From: Gammaproteobacteria bacterium
GTDB taxonomy: Bacteria; Pseudomonadota; Gammaproteobacteria; Pseudomonadales; JAUIET01
DNA: 64,000 nt
Reading direction: 5' to 3'
NCBI GenBank assembly: GCA_030429735.1
Contig: JAUIET010000001.1
Location: 434,001 to 498,000, forward strand
The notes under the pieces are model-generated. The model did not search any database, was not told where the DNA came from, and was given only the letters and a program-made list of their open reading frames with translations. The position numbers and the translations under genes are program-made. Shown piece by piece: positions 1 through 12,643 of this stretch. Positions within the stretch are counted from its first letter, which is position 1. Each line of letters begins with the position of its first letter.

Positions 1-3000
1 TGTACTCACAACAGTGATCGCCAGCACCTTCCACCACCGCCATGGCGCCTGAATTGCGAACCCCAAAGCGCTCACCGGCACGGCCGGCCGCAAACAGCTG
101 CCCACCAGTGGCACCATACAAACAGGTGTTGCCGATGATAGACGCCTCTTCGCTGTTAAACGCACTGTCCTTGGGCGGGTACAGCACCAATTGGCCGCCC
201 GCCATGCCTTTGCCTACATAGTCGTTCGCATCACCTTCAAGGCGCATACGCAAGCCACCTGCATTCCATGCGCCAAAACTCTGCCCGGCCGTGCCCGTTA
301 GCTGCAGATCAATAGGATTATCAGCCATCCCGTGGTTACCATAGCGGCGGGCGATTTCACCCGACAGGCGAGCACCGATTGAGCGGTCACAGTTGGTTAC
401 CTCAAACTGGTACTTGCCGCCGGTCTTGCTCTCAATGGCCGGCAGACAGGTTGCGACCATACTTTGCGCCAGCAATGCCTTGTCATAAGGCGCATTGGAT
501 TTCGATGTGCAAAACTGAGGCTTGCTACTGTCTATATGATCGTTGAACAACAGTGGCTCAAGATTGATGTTGCGTTGTTTAGGTGTATTGCCCTCCAGGC
601 GCTCCAGCAAATCGGTGCGCCCGATCAAATCCTCCATCTTGCGCACACCGAGTGACGCCATGATTTCGCGAGTTTCCATTGCAACAAACTGGAAAAAGTT
701 CATCACCATGTCAACGGTGCCAATGAAATGTTCATCACGCAATGTGTCGTTTTGTGTGGCCACACCGGTCGCACAATTATTGAGGTGGCAAATACGCAGG
801 TACTTACAACCCATCGCCACCATGGGCGTGGTTCCAAAACCAAAACTCTCTGCGCCTAGAATCGCTGCTTTCACCACATCAAGGCCGGTTTTAAGGCCGC
901 CGTCGGTTTGCACACGCACCTTGTCGCGCAAATCATTGCTGCGCAGCGCCTGATGCGTTTCACTCAAACCCAATTCCCAAGGGGAACCCGCATAACGTAT
1001 TGACGTCAACGGACTGGCCGCCGTGCCGCCATCGTAGCCTGAGATAGTGATCAGGTCAGCATAGGCTTTGGCAACGCCAGCAGCAATGGTGCCCACGCCG
1101 GGCTCTGAGACCAGCTTAACCGATACCAATGCATCGGGATTTACCTGCTTTAAGTCGAAGATCAACTGTGCAAGATCTTCGATTGAGTAAATATCATGGT
1201 GCGGCGGCGGCGATATCAGCGTTACGCCAGGAACTGAATAGCGCAGCCGCGCGATCAGGTTATTTACCTTGCCACCAGGAAGCTGACCGCCTTCACCTGG
1301 TTTCGCGCCTTGCGCAATCTTTATCTGCAATACTTCGGCGTTCACCAGATAATGTGGTGTCACGCCGAATCGCCCCGAAGCAATCTGCTTGATTTTGGAG
1401 TTTCGCTCCGTGCCGTAGCGCGCCGGGTCTTCACCACCCTCTCCCGAATTGGAGCGGCCACCCAAACGATTCATGGCCGTTGCCAGTGACTCATGGGCCT
1501 CGGGCGACAAAGCACCCAGTGACATGCCGGCGCTGTCGAATCGCAGCAAGATATTCTCTATCGATTCCACATGGTCGACGGGTATGGCCTGCGCCGCGGG
1601 TTTTAACGCCAACAAATCGCGCAGCATCGCGTGTGGGCGATCATTCACCAGGCCCGCATAATCTCTATATGCGGCATAGTCGCCGGTTTTCACGGCGTGC
1701 TGCAACGACGTAACGACATCGGGGTTGAACGCGTGATACTCCGCGTCATGCACGTATTTGAGTAAGCCGCCATGATCGATGGGCTGCCTGGGTCGCCAGG
1801 CAAGCTTACTCAGCGCTCGAATATCGTCATCGAAGTCGCTGAATCTCGCGCCTTGAATGCGACTGGCTACACCCCGGAAACAGGTATCGACTATTTCATC
1901 ATCCAGACCAACTGCTTCGAACAGCTGCGCGCCACGATAAGAGGCAATGGTCGAGATGCCCATTTTAGACAATATTTTCAGTAGCCCTTTGTTGATACCA
2001 CGACGATAGTTTTTAAACGCGTCGTCGGCATCGCCCAGTAACTCACCACTGTCAACCAAATCGGAGATCAGGTTGTACGCCAAATAGGGGTAGATGGCGG
2101 TAGCACCGAAGCCTAGCAATGTTGCAAAGTGATGCGAGTCTCTCGCACTTGCGGTTTCGACAATAATATTCGCATCGCAACGCAAGCCTTTTTGAATGAG
2201 GTGATGATGTACAGCCCCGGTTGCCAGCAAACTGTGCACAGGCAAAGCATTGGCACTTACGCCCCGATCTGACAACACCAACAATGTTTTGCCATTGCGG
2301 GCAGCCTGCTCTGCTGCAGCGCATACATCACTGATCGCCTGTTGCAGGGTGGTTTCTTCGGCGTTGAACAGCAAACTGATCCTGGCTGCTTCAAAGCCTT
2401 TGCGATCCAGGGTAAGCAAGCGATTGAATTTCGCGGGTGACAACAGCGGCGAACTCAAAATAACCCTGTTGGCGTGTTCGGGTGTTTCAGTAAAAATATT
2501 CAGTTCGGCGCCAATACATGTCTCCAACGACATGACAACGGTTTCCCTGAGCGGGTCTATCGGTGGGTTGGTTACCTGCGCAAATTGCTGGCGAAAATAA
2601 TCGAACGGTGAACGGATTTTTTCCGACATCACAGCCATGGGCGTGTCATCACCCATCGAACCAGTGGCTTCCTGGCCGGCCTCAGCCAATGGCCGAATAA
2701 CCTGGTCTCGCTCTTCAAAAGAAACCTGGAACTGCTTCATATACACTTCAAGTTCGTCGGCCGGCAAGCCGTCGAAGTGTTCTTTATCCAATGAGCCTGC
2801 GATTCGTAGCGCATTTTCACGAAGCCAGCGTCGATACGGATGCGCTTTTTTCAGCGTGTTATCGATTTCATCAGAAAACAGCAGCTCGCCTTTTTCGGTA
2901 TCAACCGCCAGGATCTCTCCGGGCCCAACCCTGCCTTTGGCAACAACGTCGGCTGGCGAGTAGGAGTAAGTACCCACTTCCGACGCAACCGTTATAAAAT

Positions 3001-4108
3001 CGTCCTTGGTGATGACGTAACGGGCAGGTCTCAGACCATTGCGATCCAACATACACACCGCGTAACGGCCATCGGTAAGCACCAGCCCGGCAGGGCCATC
3101 CCAGGGTTCCATATGCATGGAGTTGTATTCATAGAACGCCTTCATATCAGCGTCCATGGTTTCAACATTTTGCCAGGCGGGCGGCACCATGGTGCGCACC
3201 GCCCGGAACAAGTTCATGCCACCAGTTAATAACACCTCCAGCATATTGTCCATGCTGGACGAATCAGAACCCGATCGGTTCACCAACGGCGCAATACTCT
3301 GAATGTCGGGCAGCAATTCGGTTTCGAATTTATTGGTGCGTGCCTCAGACCAGTTGCGGTTACCACAGATAGTATTTATTTCGCCGTTATGTGCCAATAA
3401 GCGAAACGGTTGCGCTAGTGGCCACTTTGGCAAGGTGTTCGTTGAAAAGCGCTGGTGAAACACGCAGATGGCCGTTTCAAGACGTGGATCTCCCAGATCG
3501 GCATAAAAAGTGGGTAAATCGGCTGGCATCATCAGGCCTTTGTAGGCAATTACGTTGGTCGACATGGACGCAATGTAAAAACCTTCGTCGTCACTGGTGG
3601 CCTTTTCAATCTTTCGGCGGGCAGTGAACAACAAATTGTTCAGCGCTTGCTTATCAAGGTCGGGACCATCGACAAACACCTGCTCAATAAGTGGCAAGCT
3701 CTGCAGCGCTATTTCACCGCAGCAGGATGGGTCTGTTGGTACCGTGCGCCAGCCGGCAACCCGCAGGCCGAGCGCTTCGCATTCTGCGTTGACCGCACTT
3801 CTGGCTTTTGCCGCCAGGGCTTCATCGGTGCTGAGGAAACACATACCAACACCAAACGCGGGTGCTAATTCTGCCTTGAATACTTCACGCGCTACAGTGC
3901 GCAGAAACGCTTCCGGCAGCTGAAACAGCAGACCGCAGCCGTCTCCCGTTTTGCCATCAGCGGCAATTCCGCCTCGATGGGTCATACAGGTAAGCGACTC
4001 AACCGCTGTTTCCAGCAATCGATGGCTGGCTTGGCCCTTCATATGGGCGATCAAACCAAATCCGCAGTTGTCCCTGAACTCGCCAGGGTTATACAGGCCT
4101 TCTCTCAA
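1..4108 (-). CDS. gltB: Glutamate synthase (NADPH) large subunit, 3' end beyond window
   Basis: Large subunit of glutamate synthase, which makes two glutamates from glutamine and 2-oxoglutarate; the GltD partner would lie beyond the window. About 1,369 codons are present; family members run near 1,480, so roughly 110 C-terminal residues are missing. The class II amidotransferase domain comes first, with the nucleophile Cys at residue 15 (DNCGFGL). A FMN-binding synthase domain follows, with 3Fe-4S cysteines in [12 protein letters not shown], then the start of the GXGXG helix ([11 protein letters not shown] at the window edge). The only sensible start is TTG at 4108: the frame is closed by a TGA 11 codons upstream, and this start gives the 14-residue propeptide seen in Pseudomonas. 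Confidence 0.95.
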   Translation of the reverse strand, partial: MREGLYNPGEFRDNCGFGLIAHMKGQASHRLLETAVESLTCMTHRGGIAADGKTGDGCGLLFQLPEAFLRTVAREVFKAELAPAFGVGMCFLSTDEALAAKARSAVNAECEALGLRVAGWRTVPTDPSCCGEIALQSLPLIEQVFVDGPDLDKQALNNLLFTARRKIEKATSDDEGFYIASMSTNVIAYKGLMMPADLPTFYADLGDPRLETAICVFHQRFSTNTLPKWPLAQPFRLLAHNGEINTICGNRNWSEARTNKFETELLPDIQSIAPLVNRSGSDSSSMDNMLEVLLTGGMNLFRAVRTMVPPAWQNVETMDADMKAFYEYNSMHMEPWDGPAGLVLTDGRYAVCMLDRNGLRPARYVITKDDFITVASEVGTYSYSPADVVAKGRVGPGEILAVDTEKGELLFSDEIDNTLKKAHPYRRWLRENALRIAGSLDKEHFDGLPADELEVYMKQFQVSFEERDQVIRPLAEAGQEATGSMGDDTPMAVMSEKIRSPFDYFRQQFAQVTNPPIDPLRETVVMSLETCIGAELNIFTETPEHANRVILSSPLLSPAKFNRLLTLDRKGFEAARISLLFNAEETTLQQAISDVCAAAEQAARNGKTLLVLSDRGVSANALPVHSLLATGAVHHHLIQKGLRCDANIIVETASARDSHHFATLLGFGATAIYPYLAYNLISDLVDSGELLGDADDAFKNYRRGINKGLLKILSKMGISTIASYRGAQLFEAVGLDDEIVDTCFRGVASRIQGARFSDFDDDIRALSKLAWRPRQPIDHGGLLKYVHDAEYHAFNPDVVTSLQHAVKTGDYAAYRDYAGLVNDRPHAMLRDLLALKPAAQAIPVDHVESIENILLRFDSAGMSLGALSPEAHESLATAMNRLGGRSNSGEGGEDPARYGTERNSKIKQIASGRFGVTPHYLVNAEVLQIKIAQGAKPGEGGQLPGGKVNNLIARLRYSVPGVTLISPPPHHDIYSIEDLAQLIFDLKQVNPDALVSVKLVSEPGVGTIAAGVAKAYADLITISGYDGGTAASPLTSIRYAGSPWELGLSETHQALRSNDLRDKVRVQTDGGLKTGLDVVKAAILGAESFGFGTTPMVAMGCKYLRICHLNNCATGVATQNDTLRDEHFIGTVDMVMNFFQFVAMETREIMASLGVRKMEDLIGRTDLLERLEGNTPKQRNINLEPLLFNDHIDSSKPQFCTSKSNAPYDKALLAQSMVATCLPAIESKTGGKYQFEVTNCDRSIGARLSGEIARRYGNHGMADNPIDLQLTGTAGQSFGAWNAGGLRMRLEGDANDYVGKGMAGGQLVLYPPKDSAFNSEEASIIGNTCLYGATGGQLFAAGRAGERFGVRNSGAMAVVEGAGDHCCEY

Positions 4109-4198
4109 AGCATCACTCTGAAAAGATATGAAATTTCAATGACTTACAAACGCAAGCCAAATGATATTGCACCAGCTGAGCGGCGCAAAAGGGGCGCT

Positions 4199-4227
4199 AT
4201 TCTACACGTTAAGCGTTTTTGCGACAA
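4199..4227 (-). promoter_or_regulatory. Predicted sigma-70 promoter of gltB
   Basis: Read on the minus strand, TTGTCG (4227-4222, 4/6 match to the -35 consensus) and TAGAAT (4204-4199, 5/6 match to the -10) are separated by exactly 17 bases. This places transcription start about 85 bases upstream of the TTG start of gltB, in the 145-base gap after the damX-like gene. It suggests gltB has its own promoter and is not only read through from the pil-aro operon. Confidence 0.5.
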
Positions 4228-4253
4228 TTAGTCTCTCTGTCCGAAATAGACTT

Positions 4254-5723
<1,470 letters not shown>

Positions 5724-5728
5724 CGCAT

Positions 5729-6805
5729 TCAGAACACTGTTGCCAGTGTTTCCTCCAATAACATCTGCGAAAAGTCGCTTTCCAGCTTGGCCGCGCCAAT
5801 GGATTCCAGCAGCACTAGGCGCAGACTACCTGCTGTTACTTTTTTATCAAGTAACATTGCTGATTTTATGTCCTCCCGGTCCAGCGCGCGTGGTGGGCTG
5901 GTTGGCAAATTGCAAGCCCGCAGTAGTACTTTTACACGCCGCACCTCTTCATTTTGCAGATCACCCGCCAAGGCCGACATATGCGCCGCCAATAGCATGC
6001 CAATGGCTACCGCCTCACCATGCAAAATGCCACGATACTGCATGACGGTTTCAATAGCGTGGCCGAAGGTGTGACCCAAATTCAGCAGCGCGCGTACGTT
6101 CTGCTCAGTTTCATCACGAGCGACTATGTCTGCTTTTATTTCGCACGACCGCTCTATAGCATAACTTAATGCATCCGTATCGAGTTGCATCAATGAATCC
6201 GCATTGTCTTCCAGCCAACTAAAAAAATCAGCATCAGCCAGCAATCCGTATTTAATGACCTCGGCCATACCAGCGGAGAATTCCCGCGCGGGCAAAGTGC
6301 GCAGTACATCCGTATCGGCAATAACCGCTTGCGGCTGATAAAAAGCTCCAATCATGTTTTTACCCAGCGCGTGATTCACCGCCGTCTTGCCTCCGACAGA
6401 GGAATCCACCTGAGACAACAACGTTGTTGGTACTTGGATGAACGCAACACCTCGCTGGTAACAGGCTGCAGCAAAGCCAGTCATATCGCCCACTACGCCA
6501 CCACCCAGGGCAATAAGTGTCGTTTTACGACTGTGCCTGTTACGCAGTAGGGAATCGAAAATACTGTTTAAGGTCTGCAAGCTTTTATGCTGCTCGCCAT
6601 CGGGCAATTCGCACACGGTGACCTTTTCAACGGCCAGGGCATCCAGCACCTGCTGCAGATAAAGAGGTGCGACAGTCTCATTGGTAACTACCAGCACCTC
6701 ACTACCCACGATGTGCGTTGCCAGAATATTTGATTGTCGCAAAGCTGAGGATCCGATGTAAATCGGATAGCTTCGATCGCCCAGTTCGACGCGAAGTTCT
6801 TTCAT
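5729..6805 (-). CDS. aroB: 3-dehydroquinate synthase
   Basis: Second step of the shikimate pathway: DAHP to 3-dehydroquinate, NAD- and metal-dependent, cytoplasmic. At 358 residues it is standard length. Diagnostic stretches are [14 protein letters not shown] (dinucleotide binding), [19 protein letters not shown] (substrate site) and [12 protein letters not shown] (metal-binding histidines). It sits between aroK (65 bases upstream) and the damX-like gene (5 bases downstream), the classic gammaproteobacterial order. Confidence 0.97.
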   Translation of the reverse strand: MKELRVELGDRSYPIYIGSSALRQSNILATHIVGSEVLVVTNETVAPLYLQQVLDALAVEKVTVCELPDGEQHKSLQTLNSIFDSLLRNRHSRKTTLIALGGGVVGDMTGFAAACYQRGVAFIQVPTTLLSQVDSSVGGKTAVNHALGKNMIGAFYQPQAVIADTDVLRTLPAREFSAGMAEVIKYGLLADADFFSWLEDNADSLMQLDTDALSYAIERSCEIKADIVARDETEQNVRALLNLGHTFGHAIETVMQYRGILHGEAVAIGMLLAAHMSALAGDLQNEEVRRVKVLLRACNLPTSPPRALDREDIKSAMLLDKKVTAGSLRLVLLESIGAAKLESDFSQMLLEETLATVF

Positions 6806-6870
6806 TGAATGTATTTTCAGACACTAAACCGATAATCGGCCATGATAACGCGGCCGACGGGTTTGTGTCG

Positions 6871-7386
6871 TCAGGAAGCGTCGATGGCGTTAACGATTTC
6901 TATGGCTACTTTCTTGGCTGTACGACGGTCGGTGCTGACAACCAGGTCGGCCAGATCGCGATACATTGGTTCGCGCTCCTGCATTAGAGCCTCAATCACT
7001 TCTCTGGGCTCATCTACCTGCAATAGTGGGCGCTTTCGATCGCGCGCAGTGCGCTCCACCTGCTGCTCTATGGTCGTGTGGAGGTAAACCACGAAACCAC
7101 TGCCCTGTAATATCTGGCGATTACGGTCCTGGGTGACAATTCCACCACCGGTTGCAATCACGCACTGAGAACGCGATGACAATTCTTCAAGAACCTGGGT
7201 TTCCCTAAGCCGAAAGCCCTGTTCGCCTTCAACATCAAAAATCCAGGGAATATCAGCACCACAACGGCTTTCAATTTCCGCATCAGTGTCAACAAAGTCC
7301 AGCTTCAACTCCGACGCCAATTGACGGCCAATTGTCGACTTACCAGCCCCCATGGGGCCGATCAAATAAATACGCTGCGGCTTCAT
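6871..7386 (-). CDS. aroK: Shikimate kinase
   Basis: Phosphorylates shikimate with ATP. The 171-residue protein has the P-loop GPMGAGKST at about 11-19, the shikimate-binding DTDAEIE region at about 33-39, the GFR motif in EGEQGFRLRE, ATGGGIV, and the lid region RDRKRPLL. It lies 37 bases after pilQ and 65 before aroB in one operon with the pilus genes. Confidence 0.97.
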   Translation of the reverse strand: MKPQRIYLIGPMGAGKSTIGRQLASELKLDFVDTDAEIESRCGADIPWIFDVEGEQGFRLRETQVLEELSSRSQCVIATGGGIVTQDRNRQILQGSGFVVYLHTTIEQQVERTARDRKRPLLQVDEPREVIEALMQEREPMYRDLADLVVSTDRRTAKKVAIEIVNAIDAS

Positions 7387-7423
7387 TCAGTGCAAGGCAC
7401 TCTGTATCACTGGACTCGCGTAC

Positions 7424-9604
7424 CTAATCAACCAGTGTGTCGGCGAGTATTCGCGGCGTGATGAATATCAGCGTTTCCGTTTTCAACTGGCGATCATTAG
7501 ACCGTCGAAACAGTCGACCCAGGTATGGAATGTCACCAAGAAATGGGGTTTTCACTTCTGAGCGCACGTCTTCAGTACGGTACACACCACCCAGCACCAC
7601 GGTCTCACCATTACCGACCAATACCTCGGTCACCAATTCGGTCACGTCAATAAGTGGTATTTGGGAGTTGTTTTCACCCGCGATAAAACCACCAACCGAG
7701 TCCTGGTTGATCACCAGCCGCATCAGAATGCGATCATCTGGTGTGATATTGGGGGTAACGTCCAGTTTCAACACGGCGTCTTTGAACTTCACGGTCGTTC
7801 GACCACTGGAAGAAGACTCCAGAAACGGAACCTCGGTACCTGATTTAATGGTTGCCTGCTGCTTGTCACCCGTGATGACTTTTGGCTGCGATACCACCTC
7901 TCCGTGACCTGCTGATTCAAACGCTGACAATTCAAGATCAAGCAGGAATCCGTCGCCGCTAAAACCGATCGCCACCGAAGAGGTACCAATTTCTGTCACG
8001 CCCAGGTCCACGTTTAAGGCGTCAGGGAAGGTAATCGTCGTCGGGTTATTCTGAACAACCGAGTTGTTTACTTCGGTGGTTGTTGTCGAACTGCCGCCAA
8101 AGGTAAAGAAGTCATCATTTGCATTATCAGGGAAGCCATTGACGAAGCCACCGCCACCCCAGCGAATACCTAATTGCTCGGAATGATCGGAATCAGCGAC
8201 CACAATACGGGCCTCAATCAGCACTTGTCGAACCGGCACATCGATCAGCTTAACCAGTCTGCGGAACTCATCCAGCTTGGCAGCTGTTTCGGTAACCAGC
8301 AATGAATTGGTGCGCTCGTCAACAATGACCCGGCCACGCGCAGAGAGCATGCTGCCGGTTGCAGCGCCCTCGTTTTCCTCATCTTCTTCTGGATCAAACA
8401 GCTTAAATATTTCAGCCGCATTGGCGTACCGAATTCGAATGAATTCCGTCTGTAAGGGCGCCAATTCTTCCAGTTGCTTGGTTGTTTCAATTTCCTGCCG
8501 CTCACGCTCAGCAATCTCGGCGGCGGGCGCCACCATCAGTACATTACCGGTCTGGCGCTTATCCAGACCTTTGGTTTTCAACACCAGGTCCAACGCCTGA
8601 TCCCAAGGTACGTTCTGCAAACGCAGGGTAATTTTTCCTTCAACCGTGTCACTTGCTACCAGATTCAGGTCAGTAAAATCTGCAATCAACTGGAGCACAG
8701 AGCGCACATCAATATCCTGAAAGTTCAGCGACAACTTTTCGCCAACAAACTGGAATTCGCGCTCTTTTGCCGCAACTTCTTCATCAGTAAGCGGCTTGAC
8801 ACTCAGCACATACTCATTGTCTACCTGATAAGCGAGATAATCATACTGACCGGTTGCCGATATAGAAACCTGAGCCTGGCCAGCAGCAGACGATGCCACC
8901 ATCGATCGCACTGGTGTTGCAAAATCACTAACGTCATACTTGTGTCGCAGCTCAAAAGGCAATCCAGTGTCTTCAAAAAGCACACGTATCTTGCTGCCTT
9001 CACGCGTGATATCGATATTCGTTTTAGGATCGCTCAGACGAACAATCAGCTTGCCTTCGCCGTCTTCACCGCGCTGAAAATCAATCGCCTCAATATTCTT
9101 CTGCTGCGCGGTACCAGACGGGGTAAAATCAAGATTGGATTTTGTGTCTTTAAGATAACTTTTGCTGCCAACGCCGCCCACTTCCACATACAGGCTGCTG
9201 CCTTCAATGCGTGTGTTGTAGTTTGTCAGTTCGGTCAAGTTCAATATAACGCGGGTTCGACCATTGGCATCCAATACCAAAGCGCTCTTCGCTGTGCCTA
9301 TGTCCAATGCGTGCTTTTTCTTGTCGAGCGCGCTGGACACGCCATCCAGATCCAGGGCAATTCGAGCCGGTTGTTCGATGGTGTAGCCTTGCGGCTCAGG
9401 CGGCGTACCGTCGAAATCCATGCGAACTTCAAGCTTGCCACCCGGCAAGGCGCTGAACTCAATGTTTTGCATGCTGACCGCGCTGGCCAGTTGCGTCGCG
9501 AACCCGAGTACGCTCATCAGAAACAGACGCATAAGGCCAAAGCGCGTGACCGCAAAGGGTCCGGGCCTGCCACCCGTGAATCTTCTAAGCCGCATAGTGT
9601 CCAT
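7424..9604 (-). CDS. pilQ: Type IV pilus outer-membrane secretin PilQ
   Basis: Forms the outer-membrane ring through which the type IV pilus passes. Order: signal segment, two AMIN-like peptidoglycan-binding regions, a secretin N (STN/N0) domain starting near LSLNFQDIDVRSVLQLIADFT, an N1 domain, and a C-terminal secretin barrel with the VPxLxxIPxLGxLF-type signature (TPFLGDIPYLGRLF). Several in-frame ATGs exist from 9631 down. The one at 9604 is preferred because GGAG lies 6 bases upstream and the others lack a ribosome site; the upstream ones would overlap pilP. This gives 726 residues. Confidence 0.95.
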   Translation of the reverse strand: MDTMRLRRFTGGRPGPFAVTRFGLMRLFLMSVLGFATQLASAVSMQNIEFSALPGGKLEVRMDFDGTPPEPQGYTIEQPARIALDLDGVSSALDKKKHALDIGTAKSALVLDANGRTRVILNLTELTNYNTRIEGSSLYVEVGGVGSKSYLKDTKSNLDFTPSGTAQQKNIEAIDFQRGEDGEGKLIVRLSDPKTNIDITREGSKIRVLFEDTGLPFELRHKYDVSDFATPVRSMVASSAAGQAQVSISATGQYDYLAYQVDNEYVLSVKPLTDEEVAAKEREFQFVGEKLSLNFQDIDVRSVLQLIADFTDLNLVASDTVEGKITLRLQNVPWDQALDLVLKTKGLDKRQTGNVLMVAPAAEIAERERQEIETTKQLEELAPLQTEFIRIRYANAAEIFKLFDPEEDEENEGAATGSMLSARGRVIVDERTNSLLVTETAAKLDEFRRLVKLIDVPVRQVLIEARIVVADSDHSEQLGIRWGGGGFVNGFPDNANDDFFTFGGSSTTTTEVNNSVVQNNPTTITFPDALNVDLGVTEIGTSSVAIGFSGDGFLLDLELSAFESAGHGEVVSQPKVITGDKQQATIKSGTEVPFLESSSSGRTTVKFKDAVLKLDVTPNITPDDRILMRLVINQDSVGGFIAGENNSQIPLIDVTELVTEVLVGNGETVVLGGVYRTEDVRSEVKTPFLGDIPYLGRLFRRSNDRQLKTETLIFITPRILADTLVD

Positions 9605-9620
9605 TGAAATCTCCACCATC

Positions 9621-10187
9621 TTAACCATCATCTACTTCTGGTTCTCGTAATTTGATTGTTCTGGGCCGCTCAATCCAGGTGCTTTCACCACTGGATACTA
9701 TTTCGATCACGGATACCTGAGATTCAGATACTTCAACAATTCGGCCGTGATTTCGACCCATGTAGTTACCCACGGTAACCCGATGAACCAAACCGTTCTG
9801 GTCGTCCATCAGCACCCAAAGCTGGCCGCGCTGCTCAAGGCTGCCAACCATTTGCAGACCCTCAAGATTAAAGCGTTCGAGGTATTCTTTCGTGCGATTC
9901 TCATCGGGCTTCACATCGCTACTGGGCCCGTTCATGCTCAGCAGTTCTTTGACATCAATAGGAATATCAAACGGCGCACGCATGGCCGTAGCTGAATAGG
10001 AAAAGGCCTGATAAGGTCGAAACGCCGGAATGGGGTCGATCGAACCGCGAGTGGCTGCCTCCTGTTTGGCCTGTGCCATGTAATTATCCAAATCGGCGTA
10101 CTGCCCACCGGAGCCACAGGCTTGCAGCAGGCTCAGCACAAGCAAGCCAGCAAGCGTCTGAATAGAGCGACTAAAGGAATGGCTCAT
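9621..10187 (-). CDS. pilP: Type IV pilus assembly lipoprotein PilP
   Basis: Inner-membrane lipoprotein linking the PilNO complex to the PilQ secretin. The 188-residue sequence has a signal peptide ending in the lipobox LLQAC (Cys at about 24), followed by a low-complexity linker and a beta-rich C-terminal domain around RGQLWVLMDDQNGLVHRVTVGNYMG, typical of PilP. Start has GAGG 7 bases upstream and overlaps pilO by 4 bases, indicating translational coupling. Confidence 0.95.
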   Translation of the reverse strand: MSHSFSRSIQTLAGLLVLSLLQACGSGGQYADLDNYMAQAKQEAATRGSIDPIPAFRPYQAFSYSATAMRAPFDIPIDVKELLSMNGPSSDVKPDENRTKEYLERFNLEGLQMVGSLEQRGQLWVLMDDQNGLVHRVTVGNYMGRNHGRIVEVSESQVSVIEIVSSGESTWIERPRTIKLREPEVDDG

Positions 10188-10822
10188 GATGCAGCCTCCT
10201 CATCCGGCTCGAAATCCTCGTCTTTATAACGATAGGTTTTCGCGGTGATGGTCAGTATCAAGGACCCGTCATTGTCATCACCGCGCTCGATATTGAAATC
10301 ATGCAGGGTCACAATTCTTGGCAGTCCGGCAACGCCACTAACAAAAGAACCGAGGTCGTGATACGTACCCTTAACGATGATCTCTATCGGTAATTCAACA
10401 TAAAATTCGGCCGCTTGCTCATCTTTCAGGCCAATGCTTAGCACTTCCAGGCCTGTGGATACCGCCTTGTTGTCAAGGTCTTCAAGTAAGCCCGGAACAT
10501 CGGTTTCGCTCGGCAATTGTCTCACCAAGGCACCAAAGGTCTCCTCCATCTCGCTCATTTGGTCGCGATAGGCATCGAGGTTGGCCGCTTTGTCCGCCTT
10601 GTCGGCGAAGTCACTCTTCAGCTTAACTTCCTTGGCCTGTTCCGTTTCCAGGCTAATGTTCAAGTCGCTGATATAGAGCTTATAGCCAATAAAACTCATC
10701 AATAAAAACACCAAAGCCCAGATAACCACTTTGACCGCTTGCGGCCAACTGCCGATGTTTTCAAAGTCGAGATCGCTTAGATCAAAGTCCTGTAGCGACT
10801 GTATGGAATCCTGCAGCGCCAT
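10184..10822 (-). CDS. pilO: Type IV pilus inner-membrane protein PilO
   Basis: Bitopic alignment-complex protein that pairs with PilN in the periplasm. The 212 residues begin with a cytoplasmic tail, then a membrane helix (VVIWALVFLLMSFIGYKLYI, about 32-51), a coiled-coil region rich in Glu and Lys, and a ferredoxin-like C-terminal domain ending in an acidic tail. Its start shares one base with the pilN stop and its stop overlaps pilP by 4 bases. Confidence 0.94.
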   Translation of the reverse strand: MALQDSIQSLQDFDLSDLDFENIGSWPQAVKVVIWALVFLLMSFIGYKLYISDLNISLETEQAKEVKLKSDFADKADKAANLDAYRDQMSEMEETFGALVRQLPSETDVPGLLEDLDNKAVSTGLEVLSIGLKDEQAAEFYVELPIEIIVKGTYHDLGSFVSGVAGLPRIVTLHDFNIERGDDNDGSLILTITAKTYRYKDEDFEPDEEAAS

Positions 10823-11408
10823 TATTTGCTGCCCTCCGCATCGGCCTGATCATCATCGCTGATGGTATCGGGGGTCTCTATCTCTACCGTGAGCTCGAAA
10901 TCATTGCCTTGCTCACCGTAACTGGGGTTATTCTTCACACCGGTCAAATTCGGGTTTGTAAACCACTCAGAGCCATCTAAACGTCGCATCAGGCTGGAAA
11001 CTCGATTGCTCGACTCGGCAACCCCTTCAACGCGAATTGAGTTGGCAGATCGCTGCAGATGGGTGTAGTACAAACCATCTGGCACCGTACGTACCATTTC
11101 ATCGAATACTCGCACAATGATCGGGCGGTTGCCTTGCAACGCCTGAATGATTTTCATGCGATCCAGCAAATCTTCCCGGCGTTGCTCCAGCTCGCTGATT
11201 TCCGACACCTGCTGGGTAAGCTCAGTAATGCTCTGGCTGATATACGCATTGCGCGACTGTTGATCTTCGATGCGCTGTTTTACGAAGTAGCCGTACAGAA
11301 ACACTAACAACACTGCAACAACAGCCACGGCTGCCAATACAGTCAGAAATTCTTTCTTTAGTTCTTCGCGCCGCTCTTCGCGCCATGGCAGTAAGTTAAT
11401 TTGTGCCA

Positions 11409-11409
<1 letters not shown>
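10822..11409 (-). CDS. pilN: Type IV pilus inner-membrane protein PilN
   Basis: Bitopic partner of PilO. The conserved N-terminal INLLPWREERRE motif, which binds PilM, occupies residues 4-15, followed by a membrane helix at about 22-46, a coiled coil, and a ferredoxin-like periplasmic domain. Length 195. The start and stop codons each share one base with pilM and pilO, so the complex subunits are translationally coupled. Confidence 0.95.
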
Positions 11410-12560
<1,151 letters not shown>

Positions 12561-12584
12561 TTAGATAAAAAGTCGATAGAGTAA

Positions 12585-12592
12585 ATTATAAT
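12585..12592. promoter_or_regulatory. Palindromic -10 box (ATTATAAT) shared by divergent pilM and ponA
   Basis: The 173-base gap between divergent pilM and ponA contains ATTATAAT, a palindrome holding a perfect TATAAT on both strands, about 52 bases from the ponA ATG. No strong -35 box lies at 16-18 bases on either side, so activators may be needed. A 17-base inverted repeat (AACTAAA-AAC-TTTAGTT, 12608-12624) in the predicted ponA leader could be an operator. ponA itself has no clear ribosome site. Confidence 0.4.
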
Positions 12593-12643
12593 GTTCAGCG
12601 CTTGATCAACTAAAAACTTTAGTTAGCCTGCTGGCTATTCATT

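Noticed and set aside
543-3923. Several plus-strand frames over the first 4 kb
   Set aside because: All lie opposite gltB, which is continuous on the minus strand but runs off the window edge.
8474-9607. Long plus-strand open frame of 377 codons opposite pilQ
   Set aside because: It is fully antisense to the secretin gene, has no recognisable domain and no ribosome site.
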